Origin: Hyphomicrobiales bacterium
GTDB lineage: Bacteria > Pseudomonadota > Alphaproteobacteria > Rhizobiales > JAJFHR01
Length of the DNA stretch: 49,927 nt
Reading direction: 5' to 3'
NCBI GenBank assembly: GCA_021775475.1
Contig: JAJFHS010000010.1
Coordinates: 1-49,927 of the forward strand
The position numbers and the translations under genes were made by a program. Numbering within the stretch: position 1 is the first letter of the stretch; each line of letters starts with the position of its first letter. Positions 16,593 through 25,592 of this stretch are shown here, piece after piece. Below the pieces are notes generated by a model, which was not told where the DNA came from, did no database searches, and worked only from the letters and a program-made list of their open reading frames with translations.

Positions 16593-17200
16593 TTGTTGGT
16601 GTTTTGCTGGCCGGTGGCCAGTCGCGGCGCATGGGTGGTGGTGACAAAACTCTCAATGATCTGGATGGCAGGCCATTGCTTGGACATATAGTGGAACGTG
16701 CGCAACCTCAGGTCGATACTCTGATTTTGAATGCAAATGGTGATCCGGCACGCTTTGCTGAATATTCCCTGCCGGTTGTCGCTGATACGGTGGACGGCTT
16801 TGTCGGCCCCCTGGCCGGCGTGCTGACGGGGCAGGAATGGGCACGCGAAAATACACCTGATGCCAAATGGGTGGTGACAATGGCAACGGATACGCCATTT
16901 TTCCCCACTGATCTGGTAGCCAGGCTTGCGGTGGCAATTGAAGAAAATAGCGCTGATATGGCGATGGCAACATCCGGCGGTAATCGCCATCCGGTGTTTG
17001 GTATGTGGCCGGTTGGTCTGGCTGATGATCTGCGCCATGCTCTGGTTATTGATGGGGTTAGGAAGGTTTTGCACTGGACGGATCGCTTCAATCTGGTGCA
17101 AGTGGATTTTTCCACTGATCCGTATGATCCGTTTTTTAACGTCAACAGACCGGAAGATTTGCAACAGGCAAAAAGATTAATCGAGGAGAATATCGTTTGA
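16589..17200 (+). CDS. mobA: Molybdenum cofactor guanylyltransferase
   Basis: MobA joins GMP from GTP to molybdopterin to form the guanine dinucleotide cofactor used by formate dehydrogenases and DMSO-reductase-type enzymes. It has 203 residues. The nucleotide-binding signature LAGGQSRRMGGGDK lies at residues 6-19; FVGPLAGVLTG and the metal-binding TMATDTPFFP follow, then RHPVFGMWP and the end VNRPEDL. Start and stop overlap its neighbours by 4 bp each, so translation is coupled along the operon. Confidence 0.93.
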   Translation: MIVGVLLAGGQSRRMGGGDKTLNDLDGRPLLGHIVERAQPQVDTLILNANGDPARFAEYSLPVVADTVDGFVGPLAGVLTGQEWARENTPDAKWVVTMATDTPFFPTDLVARLAVAIEENSADMAMATSGGNRHPVFGMWPVGLADDLRHALVIDGVRKVLHWTDRFNLVQVDFSTDPYDPFFNVNRPEDLQQAKRLIEENIV

Positions 17201-17706
17201 GTACGCCTATGTTCGGGGTTGCCGGGTTTAAAAACTCGGGCAAAACCACACTTACATCGCGACTGGTGACAGAACTCACCGCGCGCGGCTTTAAAGTATC
17301 CACCATCAAGCATGCACACCATGGTTTTGATCTCGACCAGAAGGGCCGCGACAGTTTTATTCATCGTCAGGCCGGTGCCCATGAGGTGGCCATTGTATCG
17401 GGTTCGCGCTGGGCTATCCTGCATGAACTGCGCGGCAACGAAGAGCCGACATTTGAAGATATGCTGGCGCGGCTCAGCCCCTGTGACATCGTTATTGTTG
17501 AAGGCTTCAAGCGTGAGGCCTATCCGAAAATTGAAGTGCGGAGACTTGATCTGGATCATCCCGCACTGGCGCCTGATGATGTAAATATTGTGGCGATTGC
17601 CTGCGATGATCCCCTTGTTGACCAGGAGGTTCCGGTGTTTACTCGCGATGATGCTGAAAATATTACTGATTTTGTTATAGACCATTTGGGCTTGCGTAAA
17701 TCATGA
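17197..17706 (+). CDS. mobB: Molybdopterin-guanine dinucleotide biosynthesis protein B
   Basis: A 169-residue P-loop GTPase that assists MobA. Walker A is GFKNSGKTT (residues 10-18), followed by IKHAHHGFDLDQKGRDSF and VEGFKREAYPKIEV, both characteristic of MobB. The start is TTG at 17197, overlapping the mobA stop; ATG at 17209 would still leave the P-loop but sits too close to it. The gene overlaps moeA by 4 bp. Confidence 0.92.
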   Translation: MSTPMFGVAGFKNSGKTTLTSRLVTELTARGFKVSTIKHAHHGFDLDQKGRDSFIHRQAGAHEVAIVSGSRWAILHELRGNEEPTFEDMLARLSPCDIVIVEGFKREAYPKIEVRRLDLDHPALAPDDVNIVAIACDDPLVDQEVPVFTRDDAENITDFVIDHLGLRKS

Positions 17707-18992
17707 CTGTAAATGACGGACAAAGACGGTTGTTGGATGATTGTTTTTTACATGACCAGGACCGGCTGCGCCATGAGGAAGCTCTGGGAATTTTACGCCA
17801 ACGTATTTCACCGATCGCGGGTTCTGAGAGCGTTAATCTGACAGATGCCCATGGCCGCATCCTCGCCGATGATGTGGTGGCTCCGCGCAATATTCCAGCC
17901 TTTGATAATGCCGCTGTAGATGGCTATGCACTTAGCTTTGCCGACATTGATCCTGACAGCGAAACACGGCTGCCGGTAAGCATGCGCATTCCCGCAGGTA
18001 GCGTGCCTGAAACCGCGTTAAAATCCGGCACCACTGCGCGTATATTTACCGGGGCGCAGGTGCCGCAAGCTGCTGATACGATTATCATGCAGGAAGATGT
18101 AATCGTTGAAGACAATGGTGAGGTTGCTTTTCCTGCGGGCATTAAAAAAGGCATTAACTTGCGCCAAGCCGGTGAAGATCTGGGCGCGGGCAAAGTTGTG
18201 GTGGCTGCCGGCGAACGATTGAGAGCACCGGAACTTACCGCTATTGCTTCATGCGGGTGCGATCAACTGACCTGTTTCAAGCCTCTGAGCGTCGGGCTTT
18301 TATCCACTGGCGATGAAATCATCCGCCCCGGCACACCTTATGCTTCGGGCAATGTGTATGATGCCAATTATTTCCTGATGCAATCGCTGATCACGTCGAC
18401 CGGTGCCCATGTCAACGATCTTGGTATTGCCCCGGACACATCTGACGATGTTGAAAGGCTGCTGGTCGATGCGGCACAAAAGTATGATGTCATCATCACC
18501 TCGGGCGGAGCCAGCCGTGGTGAAGAAGATCATGTGGTCGAGACCATTAACAGGATTGGCACATTGCACAGCTGGCAACTGGCGATAAAGCCGGGACGGC
18601 CCATGAGTTTTGGCCAGATTGAGAATAAAGTTATCTTAGGTCTGCCAGGAAACCCGGTCGCCGTCATGGTGTGTTTCATGCTCTATGTGCGGCCTTTGTT
18701 GCTGCGCCTTGGTGGTGGCAGCTGGGTGACACCGCAGCGGTTTTTTGTGCCTGCCGCATTCACCATTAAACGCAAGAAAACCGATCGTCGCGAGTTTTTG
18801 CGCGGATGGCTTGAAGACAATAATCAAGGCCAGCCACAGGCCCATAAATATCCCAGTGACGGCAGCGGGCTTATTTCTTCTTTACGCGCAGCTAATGGTC
18901 TGATTGAGCTTGATGAGAGTGTATCTCGTGTTTTACCCGGCGATATGGTAGCCTTTATCCCGTTTCCAGAGCTTGGCATCCTGCCGCGTTAA
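17703..18992 (+). CDS. moeA: Molybdopterin molybdenumtransferase
   Basis: MoeA inserts molybdate into adenylylated molybdopterin. The 429-residue protein shows the standard order: an N-terminal segment with NIPAFDNAAVDGYALSF, the beta-rich domain II (IPAGSVPETALKSGTTARIFTGAQVP), the MoCF domain with STGDEI and TSGGASRGEEDHV, GLPGNPVAVMVCF, and the C-terminal beta barrel. It closes the fdhD-mobA-mobB-moeA run. The acyl-CoA synthetase follows after 17 bp. Confidence 0.94.
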   Translation: MTVNDGQRRLLDDCFLHDQDRLRHEEALGILRQRISPIAGSESVNLTDAHGRILADDVVAPRNIPAFDNAAVDGYALSFADIDPDSETRLPVSMRIPAGSVPETALKSGTTARIFTGAQVPQAADTIIMQEDVIVEDNGEVAFPAGIKKGINLRQAGEDLGAGKVVVAAGERLRAPELTAIASCGCDQLTCFKPLSVGLLSTGDEIIRPGTPYASGNVYDANYFLMQSLITSTGAHVNDLGIAPDTSDDVERLLVDAAQKYDVIITSGGASRGEEDHVVETINRIGTLHSWQLAIKPGRPMSFGQIENKVILGLPGNPVAVMVCFMLYVRPLLLRLGGGSWVTPQRFFVPAAFTIKRKKTDRREFLRGWLEDNNQGQPQAHKYPSDGSGLISSLRAANGLIELDESVSRVLPGDMVAFIPFPELGILPR

Positions 18993-19009
18993 TCGGGAGA
19001 AGACTAAAG

Positions 19010-20809
19010 TTGGGATTATTTGATCGCATCCGTTCCGAATATCTTTATTTCACCGGCGCCTTGCGCATGCTCAAGCGGCTAAAACCATTACAGAAAAACC
19101 CCAATTCGACGTTAAGCGATACCATCAGCCGACTGGCTGTGAAACACAAAGACCGTATTGCATTTTATTATCTCGATCAGACTGTCACCTATGGCCAACT
19201 GGAACAGCGCGCCAACCGCTACGCCCATTGGGCGCAATCAATTGGTGTTAAAAAAGGTGATGTTGTTGGTCTGCTGATGCCCAACAAGCCGGAGTATGTC
19301 ATTGCCTGGCTGGGTATTATTCGTGCTGGCGGGGTGGCCGCCCTGCTCAATACCAACTTGACCGAAAACTCGCTTGCTCATTGCATTTCGATTGTGGATA
19401 CCAAGCACCTGATTGTCGATGTTGAGCTTGAACCTAATTTCACCACCGCCCTGCCCCATCTTTATACACCGCCGGTTATCTGGGCTCGCGGTGGTGCCAT
19501 CAGGGGTGCAGAAAATCTTGATGAGGCTTTGGAAAATGCAGCTTCCACACCCCTCGATGCTGCCAGCGAGCCCGCTCTTACCATCAATGATCCGGCATTA
19601 TACATATACACCAGCGGCACCACCGGGCTGCCGAAAGCTGCCAATATCAGCCATTATCGCGTGCAATCGATCATGAACGGCTTTTCAGCGGCCGTGAATG
19701 CACAGCCTGAAGACCGCATGTATATCGCCATGCCGCTGTATCATTCCAGCGGCGGTGTCCTGGCATTGGGGACGGTTTTGACCGTAGGTGGGGCGGCTAT
19801 TTTGCGCGACACTTTTTCAGCCCGGAATTTCTGGTCCGATTGCGTCAAGTATGAAGCCACCATGTTTCAGTATATTGGTGAACTGTGCCGCTATCTGCTC
19901 AATTGCCCGCCGGATGAATTTGAAAACAAACACAAGATCAGACTGTGTTGCGGCAACGGGTTACGGCCCGATATCTGGGAGAAATTTAGCGACCGCTTTG
20001 GTCTTGACAGGATTCTTGAATTTTACGGGGCGACCGAAGGCAATGTGGTGTTGTTAAACTATGACAGCAAACCGGGCTCTGTCGGCCGCATACCAAAATG
20101 GGCCGAGAAGATTTTTAACACCGAAATTGTCGAGTTTGATACCGAGAAAGAAGCTGCTGCCAGGGGGCCTGACGGGTTTTGCATAAAATGCGCTCCCGGC
20201 ATCATCGGTGAGGTGATTGGCAAAGTGATTGACAGCCCCAAAAACCCCACCAACAGATTTGATGGCTATGCGGACAAATCAGAAACCGAAAAGAAAATTC
20301 TGCGCAACGTGTTTGAAAAAGACGACATCTGGTTTCGAACCGGGGACCTGATGAAGCGTGATCACCTCGGTTATTTCTATTTTATCGACCGCATTGGCGA
20401 TACCTTCCGCTGGAAGGGGGAAAATGTCGCAACGTCAGAAGTTGCCGAAACCATTTCGGTGTTTCCCGGTGTGCTCGAAGCCAATGTCTATGGTGTCACT
20501 GTTCCCGGCCATGACGGTCGCGCCGGTATGGTTGGTCTTGTTACCAACGATGATTTTGATATGACTGATTTTGGCAATTACCTGACCCTTCAACTGCCGG
20601 AATATGCGCGCCCGCTGTTCATTCGTATGCAGGTACAAATTGAAGCCACCGGCACGTTCAAGCAACGAAAAGTGGACCTGGTCAAACAGGGGTTTGATCC
20701 TGAAGTCATTGATGACAGGTTATTCTTCAATGGCGTAGAAGGTAGTGATATTGTACCTCTCAACGCTGCTCTTTTTGACAGGATAGTTGATGGTGACTTA
20801 CGCCTCTGA
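19010..20809 (+). CDS. Long-chain (FATP-type) acyl-CoA synthetase
   Basis: An adenylate-forming enzyme of 599 residues that activates fatty acids with ATP and CoA. The AMP-binding motif YTSGTTGLPKAA begins near residue 199. FYGATEGN lies near 340, and the FATP-type motifs (WFRTGDLMKRDHLGYFYFIDRIGDTFRWKGENVATSEV) lie near 445. The overall form matches the very-long-chain/fatty acid transport protein subfamily, common in alphaproteobacteria. TTG at 19010 is the start, with GGGAGA 10 bp upstream. Its last 20 bp overlap the DUF924 gene. Confidence 0.92.
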   Translation: MGLFDRIRSEYLYFTGALRMLKRLKPLQKNPNSTLSDTISRLAVKHKDRIAFYYLDQTVTYGQLEQRANRYAHWAQSIGVKKGDVVGLLMPNKPEYVIAWLGIIRAGGVAALLNTNLTENSLAHCISIVDTKHLIVDVELEPNFTTALPHLYTPPVIWARGGAIRGAENLDEALENAASTPLDAASEPALTINDPALYIYTSGTTGLPKAANISHYRVQSIMNGFSAAVNAQPEDRMYIAMPLYHSSGGVLALGTVLTVGGAAILRDTFSARNFWSDCVKYEATMFQYIGELCRYLLNCPPDEFENKHKIRLCCGNGLRPDIWEKFSDRFGLDRILEFYGATEGNVVLLNYDSKPGSVGRIPKWAEKIFNTEIVEFDTEKEAAARGPDGFCIKCAPGIIGEVIGKVIDSPKNPTNRFDGYADKSETEKKILRNVFEKDDIWFRTGDLMKRDHLGYFYFIDRIGDTFRWKGENVATSEVAETISVFPGVLEANVYGVTVPGHDGRAGMVGLVTNDDFDMTDFGNYLTLQLPEYARPLFIRMQVQIEATGTFKQRKVDLVKQGFDPEVIDDRLFFNGVEGSDIVPLNAALFDRIVDGDLRL

Positions 20810-21356
20810 CGCCAGTTTACCCACCCCGGCGGACGTTCTTGATTTCTGGTTTTCGGCCGGCCCTAAAAAATGGTTTGCCAAAGACAATGCTTTTGACGAT
20901 GCCATCCGGGACCGGTTTTTAACCCTGCATGGAAAAGCTGCAAACGGTGGCATTGATGCGTGGGCGATGAACCCGGAAGGTACATTGGCCCTGATTATTG
21001 TGCTCGATCAGTTTTCACGAAACCTGTATCGCAACTCACCTCAGGCATTTGCAACAGATGAAAAAGCGCTTGGCCTGAGTCAAAACCTCATATCAAAGCG
21101 ACAGGATACTGAATTTCCCATCAATGCGCGCCTGTGGATTTACATGCCTTTTCAACATTCCGAAGACCTCGAAATACAGGACCGCAGTATCGAGTTATTC
21201 GGAACAATTGATGATCCTGAAAACCTCAAGTTTGCCCATATTCATCGCGACATCATTCAGCAATTTGGTCGCTTTCCCCATCGCAACCAGGTGCTGGGGC
21301 GCACATCGGGTGCTGAGGAGTTGAAATTTCTCGCCGAGGGCGGTTTTTCGGCATAG
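20790..21356 (+). CDS. DUF924 family protein
   Basis: Cytoplasmic protein of 188 residues with the DUF924 signatures: VLDFWF near the start, WFAKDNAFDDAIRDRF, LIIVLDQFSRNLYR, YMPFQHSED and FGRFPHRNQVLGR. The fold is helical and TPR-like; the biochemical role is unknown. The start lies inside the 3' end of the acyl-CoA synthetase gene (ATG 20790, AGG at 20777-20779), so the two are likely co-transcribed. Confidence 0.88.
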   Translation: MVTYASDASLPTPADVLDFWFSAGPKKWFAKDNAFDDAIRDRFLTLHGKAANGGIDAWAMNPEGTLALIIVLDQFSRNLYRNSPQAFATDEKALGLSQNLISKRQDTEFPINARLWIYMPFQHSEDLEIQDRSIELFGTIDDPENLKFAHIHRDIIQQFGRFPHRNQVLGRTSGAEELKFLAEGGFSA

Positions 21357-21385
21357 TCTTTTGAGCACTTTATCGAAGATGCAGC

Positions 21386-22786
21386 CTAACGATTGATCAA
21401 TTCATCCAGCAATTGAATAACTTCAGCCGAGGCACTTTCCATTTTCGAAATAGCGTTAATGGCTCCCTGGCGATCACCTTGGGCGAAGAGTGAAGCAGCT
21501 TGTTTGCCACATGCATGAACTTCGGCATGGGGTTTTTCCAGAGCCTGGTAGGCCGGATGGTTTTTAACTGTCGCATCATTTACCGCCCCATACCACTTGC
21601 CCAACCGGCAGGAATGGTGATCGGCCAATTCATCTGACGTCAGGTTATTGAGACCGACGAGCATTTCCGAGAGCCGTTTTTTCCACAGACAGTGATCCGA
21701 TTTTCCCCGATACAACACATAATTATCGATCTCACGACCATCAAGTTCAGCGAATTTACGTTCGATAAGCTGTTCTGATTTTTGTACGGTTTCAATTACT
21801 ATATCGGTACGCTGGGCAGCCTGGCTTCTGCCCTGGGCAATTAAATCGACACCCTGGGCGAGCTCTTTGGTAGCCGTGGATTGTTCGTTTAAGACACTGG
21901 CAATTTCTTCTATGCCGCCTGCTGTTCGGCCAACGATCTCGTTCACAGATGATATGTCCTGTTCAGTCTGGACTGTCAGTTCCTGCGCTGCTGATACGGA
22001 TAGTCGCGCACCTTCGACTGAAGCAAAAAGCTTGCTGACGACAACCTGAAGGCCTTCGATTAATTTGCTGATGTCTTCTGTGGCTGTCTGGGTTTGGCCG
22101 GAAAGGGTTTTGACTTCTGATGCCACGATGGCGAAACCCCGACCGGCATCACCGGCGCGGGCTGCTTCAATCGTTGCATTTAGCGCAAGCAGATTGGTTT
22201 GCTGGGCAATGCCTTCAATGGTGCCGATAAAGGTCGAAATTTTTTCAACCGCGTCGACAACATGATTTGCTTCTTCTTCCGTTGTGTCCATTGCGCTGGA
22301 AATACTCTGTGCCGCCTCGGCGGTTTCCCGGACTTTTTGCGTCCCCTCACTCATAAGCCCTGATGCTTCCTGCATCTCACCGGATGAATTTGTAGCTGTG
22401 GTTGAAATCTGGGCGATTGAAGCGTCCAGTTCTTCAATTGCCGCCGCCATGGCCTGGGCATTGGAATCAATCTCACGCACGTCACCGGTAATTCTGGATA
22501 CGGCAGCCATTGATTCACTTGCCTGGACCGAAAATTCAACCGTAGTCGCAAGATCCTCCTGATTTTGTTTGGCAAGCACTTTGGCAAGCTGCGCGACGGG
22601 CACTGCAATCTCAGGCGGTAAAGCTGCAAGGTCCGGCTGCTTACCGGATTCAAGTTCTTTCAGGATATCGGAAATTGTGACGGTCAGGTTTGAAGGCAGA
22701 TCATCTGAAAACTCCTCAGGCGAAGAAGTTTCTTCAACCTTGATTTGTTGGGAATTTTTCGTGTTCCTTTTTAACAGCTGCAGCAT
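21386..22786 (-). CDS. Cytosolic methyl-accepting chemoreceptor with CZB domain
   Basis: A 466-residue soluble chemoreceptor; no transmembrane segment or signal peptide is visible. The methyl-accepting coiled coil spans about residues 90-330, with the receptor hairpin tip [20 protein letters not shown] and [15 protein letters not shown]. Residues about 355-460 form the chemoreceptor zinc-binding (CZB) domain, with its His/Cys ligands in [20 protein letters not shown] and [18 protein letters not shown] receptors are reported to sense zinc and hypochlorite. GGAGG stands 8 bp before the ATG. It is a lone receptor, convergent with the DUF924 gene. Confidence 0.92.
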   Translation of the reverse strand: MLQLLKRNTKNSQQIKVEETSSPEEFSDDLPSNLTVTISDILKELESGKQPDLAALPPEIAVPVAQLAKVLAKQNQEDLATTVEFSVQASESMAAVSRITGDVREIDSNAQAMAAAIEELDASIAQISTTATNSSGEMQEASGLMSEGTQKVRETAEAAQSISSAMDTTEEEANHVVDAVEKISTFIGTIEGIAQQTNLLALNATIEAARAGDAGRGFAIVASEVKTLSGQTQTATEDISKLIEGLQVVVSKLFASVEGARLSVSAAQELTVQTEQDISSVNEIVGRTAGGIEEIASVLNEQSTATKELAQGVDLIAQGRSQAAQRTDIVIETVQKSEQLIERKFAELDGREIDNYVLYRGKSDHCLWKKRLSEMLVGLNNLTSDELADHHSCRLGKWYGAVNDATVKNHPAYQALEKPHAEVHACGKQAASLFAQGDRQGAINAISKMESASAEVIQLLDELINR

Positions 22787-22875
22787 GCATTTCGCCTCCG
22801 GTATTAGAATTCATCTCGTATTGTCCTAATTTGAAAGGGTTAGAATTCAATTAACCTTGAACACCTGAGGTTGCA

Positions 22876-23724
22876 TTATTTCAAATTTCTAGTAAAACTC
22901 AATATGAGACTGGCGATTGCTTTGGGGCTGTCTTCCGGGGCGAAGTGGCCGCAATCGGGCAGAATGTGCAAAGCTGATCCCGGTATGGCTGCGTGCAACC
23001 TGTGCGCCCAATCGACAACCTGCCAGATATCCTCAGCACCCCACAGTATCTGCACCGGTAGATTGCCCAGTTCGGCCAGTCTGCCATCCAGTTCTGAGGT
23101 GTGTTTGTGGTCGTAATGGCGAACCTGATGCTGGAAAAAACTTGCCTGACCGACGGGTCCGGAAATCAGTTCAACGAAATAGTCCAATGAACCGGCTTTG
23201 AACCGGTCTTTGTCATGAACCGTTGAAAGCAGCCAGTCGCGAAAATGCGCCCGGTGCTCCGCATCCGGCTTTTTGATCAGATTGTCCAGCCCGGCCTTCA
23301 TCTGCTCATTTGTGCGTTTCGATGGCCAGCTGTCGAAACTTACCGTGTCTATCAGGGTCAAAGAACGTACTTTATCAGGATTGAAAATGCCAAAGCGCTG
23401 GGCGATGGCGCCACCGATATCATGGGCGACAATATGGCTCTGCTCCAGCCCCCAGTGTGCCAGCATTGCCTCAAGAATTGGAACCTGGGCGGAGACAGAG
23501 GTATCAACTGCCTGATCGTTCGGGTGCTCGGATGCACCAAATCCAAGCAAATCAAAAAGGTGGACGCAATATTGCCCGGCCACAAGTTCCGACACCACAT
23601 TTCGCCAGATGTGGGAGGATGAGGGCGTGCCATGGATAAGGACTACAGGCTCCCCTTCACCATGCCGACCATGGGCAATGCGATGACCATCAACGACAAG
23701 GTTTTCTTCTACCAAATGAGGCAT
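22876..23724 (-). CDS. Alpha/beta hydrolase with Asp nucleophile (dehalogenase/epoxide-hydrolase-like)
   Basis: A 282-residue alpha/beta hydrolase. The oxyanion-hole motif HGTPSSSHIWRN is near residue 30, the nucleophile elbow AHDIGGA near residue 100, LWGAED carries a likely acid residue and DCGHFAPED the catalytic histidine. An aspartate rather than serine at the elbow places it with haloalkane dehalogenases and epoxide hydrolases. The halide-binding tryptophan usually found after that Asp in dehalogenases (HDWG) is Ile here. GGGGGAG lies 7 bp before the ATG. It is divergent from the DUF6629 gene. The substrate is unknown. Confidence 0.85.
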   Translation of the reverse strand: MPHLVEENLVVDGHRIAHGRHGEGEPVVLIHGTPSSSHIWRNVVSELVAGQYCVHLFDLLGFGASEHPNDQAVDTSVSAQVPILEAMLAHWGLEQSHIVAHDIGGAIAQRFGIFNPDKVRSLTLIDTVSFDSWPSKRTNEQMKAGLDNLIKKPDAEHRAHFRDWLLSTVHDKDRFKAGSLDYFVELISGPVGQASFFQHQVRHYDHKHTSELDGRLAELGNLPVQILWGAEDIWQVVDWAHRLHAAIPGSALHILPDCGHFAPEDSPKAIASLILSFTRNLK

Positions 23725-23854
23725 ATTTCTGCTCCCCCGGAATGCTTCACGACCATATTGAATCGTTTGACCGTTTTTTTGAACGCTTGTTGAGTTTTCT
23801 GCGTTATGATCGCACGGTAAACTGCTTCGTGTACATATTCAAAGGGGCGCGCGC

Positions 23855-24541
23855 ATGTGTTTTTCTGAAACCGTCAGTTTTGCTGCCGGGGGCCTGTTAC
23901 TGGTAGGGGGTGCCTATGCCAGCCACAAGGCCTGGAGCATCAACAAAAAATATTTGCCCGTGGCCATGATGCCGGTTTTCGCCGGTTTGCAGCAACTTAC
24001 CGAGGGTCTGGTATGGTCGGGCATGACGGCGAACGATCCGCAACTTGTTTTAGGGAGCGCTCTTGTATTCATCTTTTTCACCTGGTTCATGTGGCCGTTC
24101 TGGATACCTCTGGCAGTTTATGTGCTTGAGCCGCCTGAAAGTCGGCGAAAACACCTGTTTCTGGCCTTTGCACTGGTTGGCCTCGGGTTTGGGTTAATCC
24201 TTTACGTGCCGCATCTGCTCAACCCGGACTGGATCAACGTCACCATCAACCGCCAGTCGCTGGCCTATGAAGGAACGATGCTGCTTGATTTCCTGACGCC
24301 GCGCTGGTCGACAAACACGCTTTACCTGGCGCTGATCATTCTGGCACCACTGCTGTCGCGCTACCGCCATGTGAAATATTTCGGACTGACGCTGATCGGT
24401 GTTGTTGTGGTTGATTTTCTGTTTCTGCGGTATGCCTACATCTCGTTTTTCTGCCTGCTGGCGGGCCTGGCAACAACACACCTTATCTACATCATTGTGC
24501 GCAACAAATGCACCCGTGAATGCCCGATGCTGTTCAGCTAA
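23855..24541 (+). CDS. DUF6629-like membrane protein
   Basis: Integral membrane protein of 228 residues with seven or so hydrophobic segments. It begins MCFSETVSFAAG, the signature start of this family, and continues with AMMPVFAGLQQLTEGLVW. Three of its cysteines are at the C-terminal end (KCTRECPMLFS and nearby). No function is known for the family. An AGGGG site precedes the start codon closely. It is transcribed alone and convergent with the hydroxybutyrate dehydrogenase gene. Confidence 0.78.
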   Translation: MCFSETVSFAAGGLLLVGGAYASHKAWSINKKYLPVAMMPVFAGLQQLTEGLVWSGMTANDPQLVLGSALVFIFFTWFMWPFWIPLAVYVLEPPESRRKHLFLAFALVGLGFGLILYVPHLLNPDWINVTINRQSLAYEGTMLLDFLTPRWSTNTLYLALIILAPLLSRYRHVKYFGLTLIGVVVVDFLFLRYAYISFFCLLAGLATTHLIYIIVRNKCTRECPMLFS

Positions 24542-24566
24542 CGCGGGTCGCATTTGTTGAAAACTC

Positions 24567-25349
24567 TTACTCCATAAACCAGCCGTGGCTGACCACAAGC
24601 GATTGACCGGTGAGGGCGTTGGTGGGGAATGATGCAAACAGCAGGGCTACTTCGGCTACGTCTTCGATGGTTGTGAACTCCTGATCGACGGTTTCGCCAA
24701 GCATGATTTTTTCGACAACTTCTTTTTCTGAGATGCCAAGCTCTTTGGCCTGTTCGGGAATCTGTTTTTCGACCAGGGGGGTTTTAACGAAGCCCGGACA
24801 GATAACATTGGCACGCACACCGTGGGCTGCCCCTTCCTTGGATATCACGCGGGCCAGACCGAGAAGGCCGTGCTTGGCAGTGACGTAGGCTGATTTTAAC
24901 GGCGAAGCCTCCTTAGAGTGCACAGAGCCCATAAAGATAATTGCACCGCCGTTGTTGCCATACATATGCGGAATGCAGGCTTTCGAGGTCAGAAAAGAAC
25001 CATCAAGGTGGATCGCGAGCAGCTTTTTCCAGTCGGAGAACGGGAAGTCTTCAATCTTGTGAACAATCTGGATACCGGCATTGGCAAACAGCACATCGAC
25101 ACCGCCCCATTCTTTGACCACGCGGGCAACGCCCTCATTAACCGCTGTTTCACTGGTTACATCCATGGCAACACCAATGGCGGTTCCCGGACCCATGGCA
25201 CTGAGCCTCGCCGCAGTTTTCTCCGCTGTTTCCAGATTGAGGTCGGCAATGGCGACGCGTGCACCTTCTGCAACAAATCGTTTGGCGACACCTTCGCCGA
25301 TACCACGGGCAGCACCGGTAATGATGCAGATTTTATCTTTAAGTTTCAT
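24567..25349 (-). CDS. bdhA: D-3-hydroxybutyrate dehydrogenase
   Basis: Short-chain dehydrogenase of 260 residues converting 3-hydroxybutyrate to acetoacetate with NAD, a step in use of polyhydroxybutyrate. The NAD motif TGAARGIG (residues 11-18), NAG in FANAGIQ, catalytic serine in FMGSVHS, and YVTAK with the catalytic Tyr/Lys are all present. [14 protein letters not shown] and the C-terminal end [13 protein letters not shown] are typical of this enzyme. An AGGAGAT site precedes the start. It follows the acetoacetate decarboxylase remnant on the same strand, the usual order of this pathway. Confidence 0.9.
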   Translation of the reverse strand: MKLKDKICIITGAARGIGEGVAKRFVAEGARVAIADLNLETAEKTAARLSAMGPGTAIGVAMDVTSETAVNEGVARVVKEWGGVDVLFANAGIQIVHKIEDFPFSDWKKLLAIHLDGSFLTSKACIPHMYGNNGGAIIFMGSVHSKEASPLKSAYVTAKHGLLGLARVISKEGAAHGVRANVICPGFVKTPLVEKQIPEQAKELGISEKEVVEKIMLGETVDQEFTTIEDVAEVALLFASFPTNALTGQSLVVSHGWFME

Positions 25350-25362
25350 TAGGTTATCTCCT

Positions 25363-25577
25363 TTAATTTTTCATATAATCGTACACTACTTCACCCGGCC
25401 CCAGCGTCAGGTCGGTGACAATGTGAACGCCCGACAAGACTTCCAGAACCGGAAGTTCGGCCACCGGGGCAAGGGCATGATGGTACAGGTCAAGGGCTGC
25501 CGGTCCCGACCAGGCACCCTTGATGTTGAGGTACATGGCATGGCAAAAGCGCGTTGCTTAACATCGTTGATTTTCAT
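25363..25577 (-). pseudogene. adc: Acetoacetate decarboxylase, internally deleted remnant
   Basis: Reading leftward from ATG at 25577, the first codons give [14 protein letters not shown], the start of acetoacetate decarboxylase. After this the frame breaks and jumps directly to the C-terminus of the same enzyme ([20 protein letters not shown], then [20 protein letters not shown] and EVVYDYMKN, stop at 25363). About 180 central residues, including the catalytic lysine region, are missing, and the two pieces are out of frame at the junction. The intact enzyme would make acetone and CO2 from acetoacetate, between the patatin and bdhA genes in a known operon arrangement. A small deletion joined at a short repeat such as CATG could have produced this. 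Confidence 0.85.
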
Positions 25578-25592
25578 AATTGCGACCTTTCT

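Noticed and set aside
16708..17685. 325-codon minus-strand frame across mobA and mobB
   Set aside because: It is antisense to two conserved overlapping genes and has no family features.
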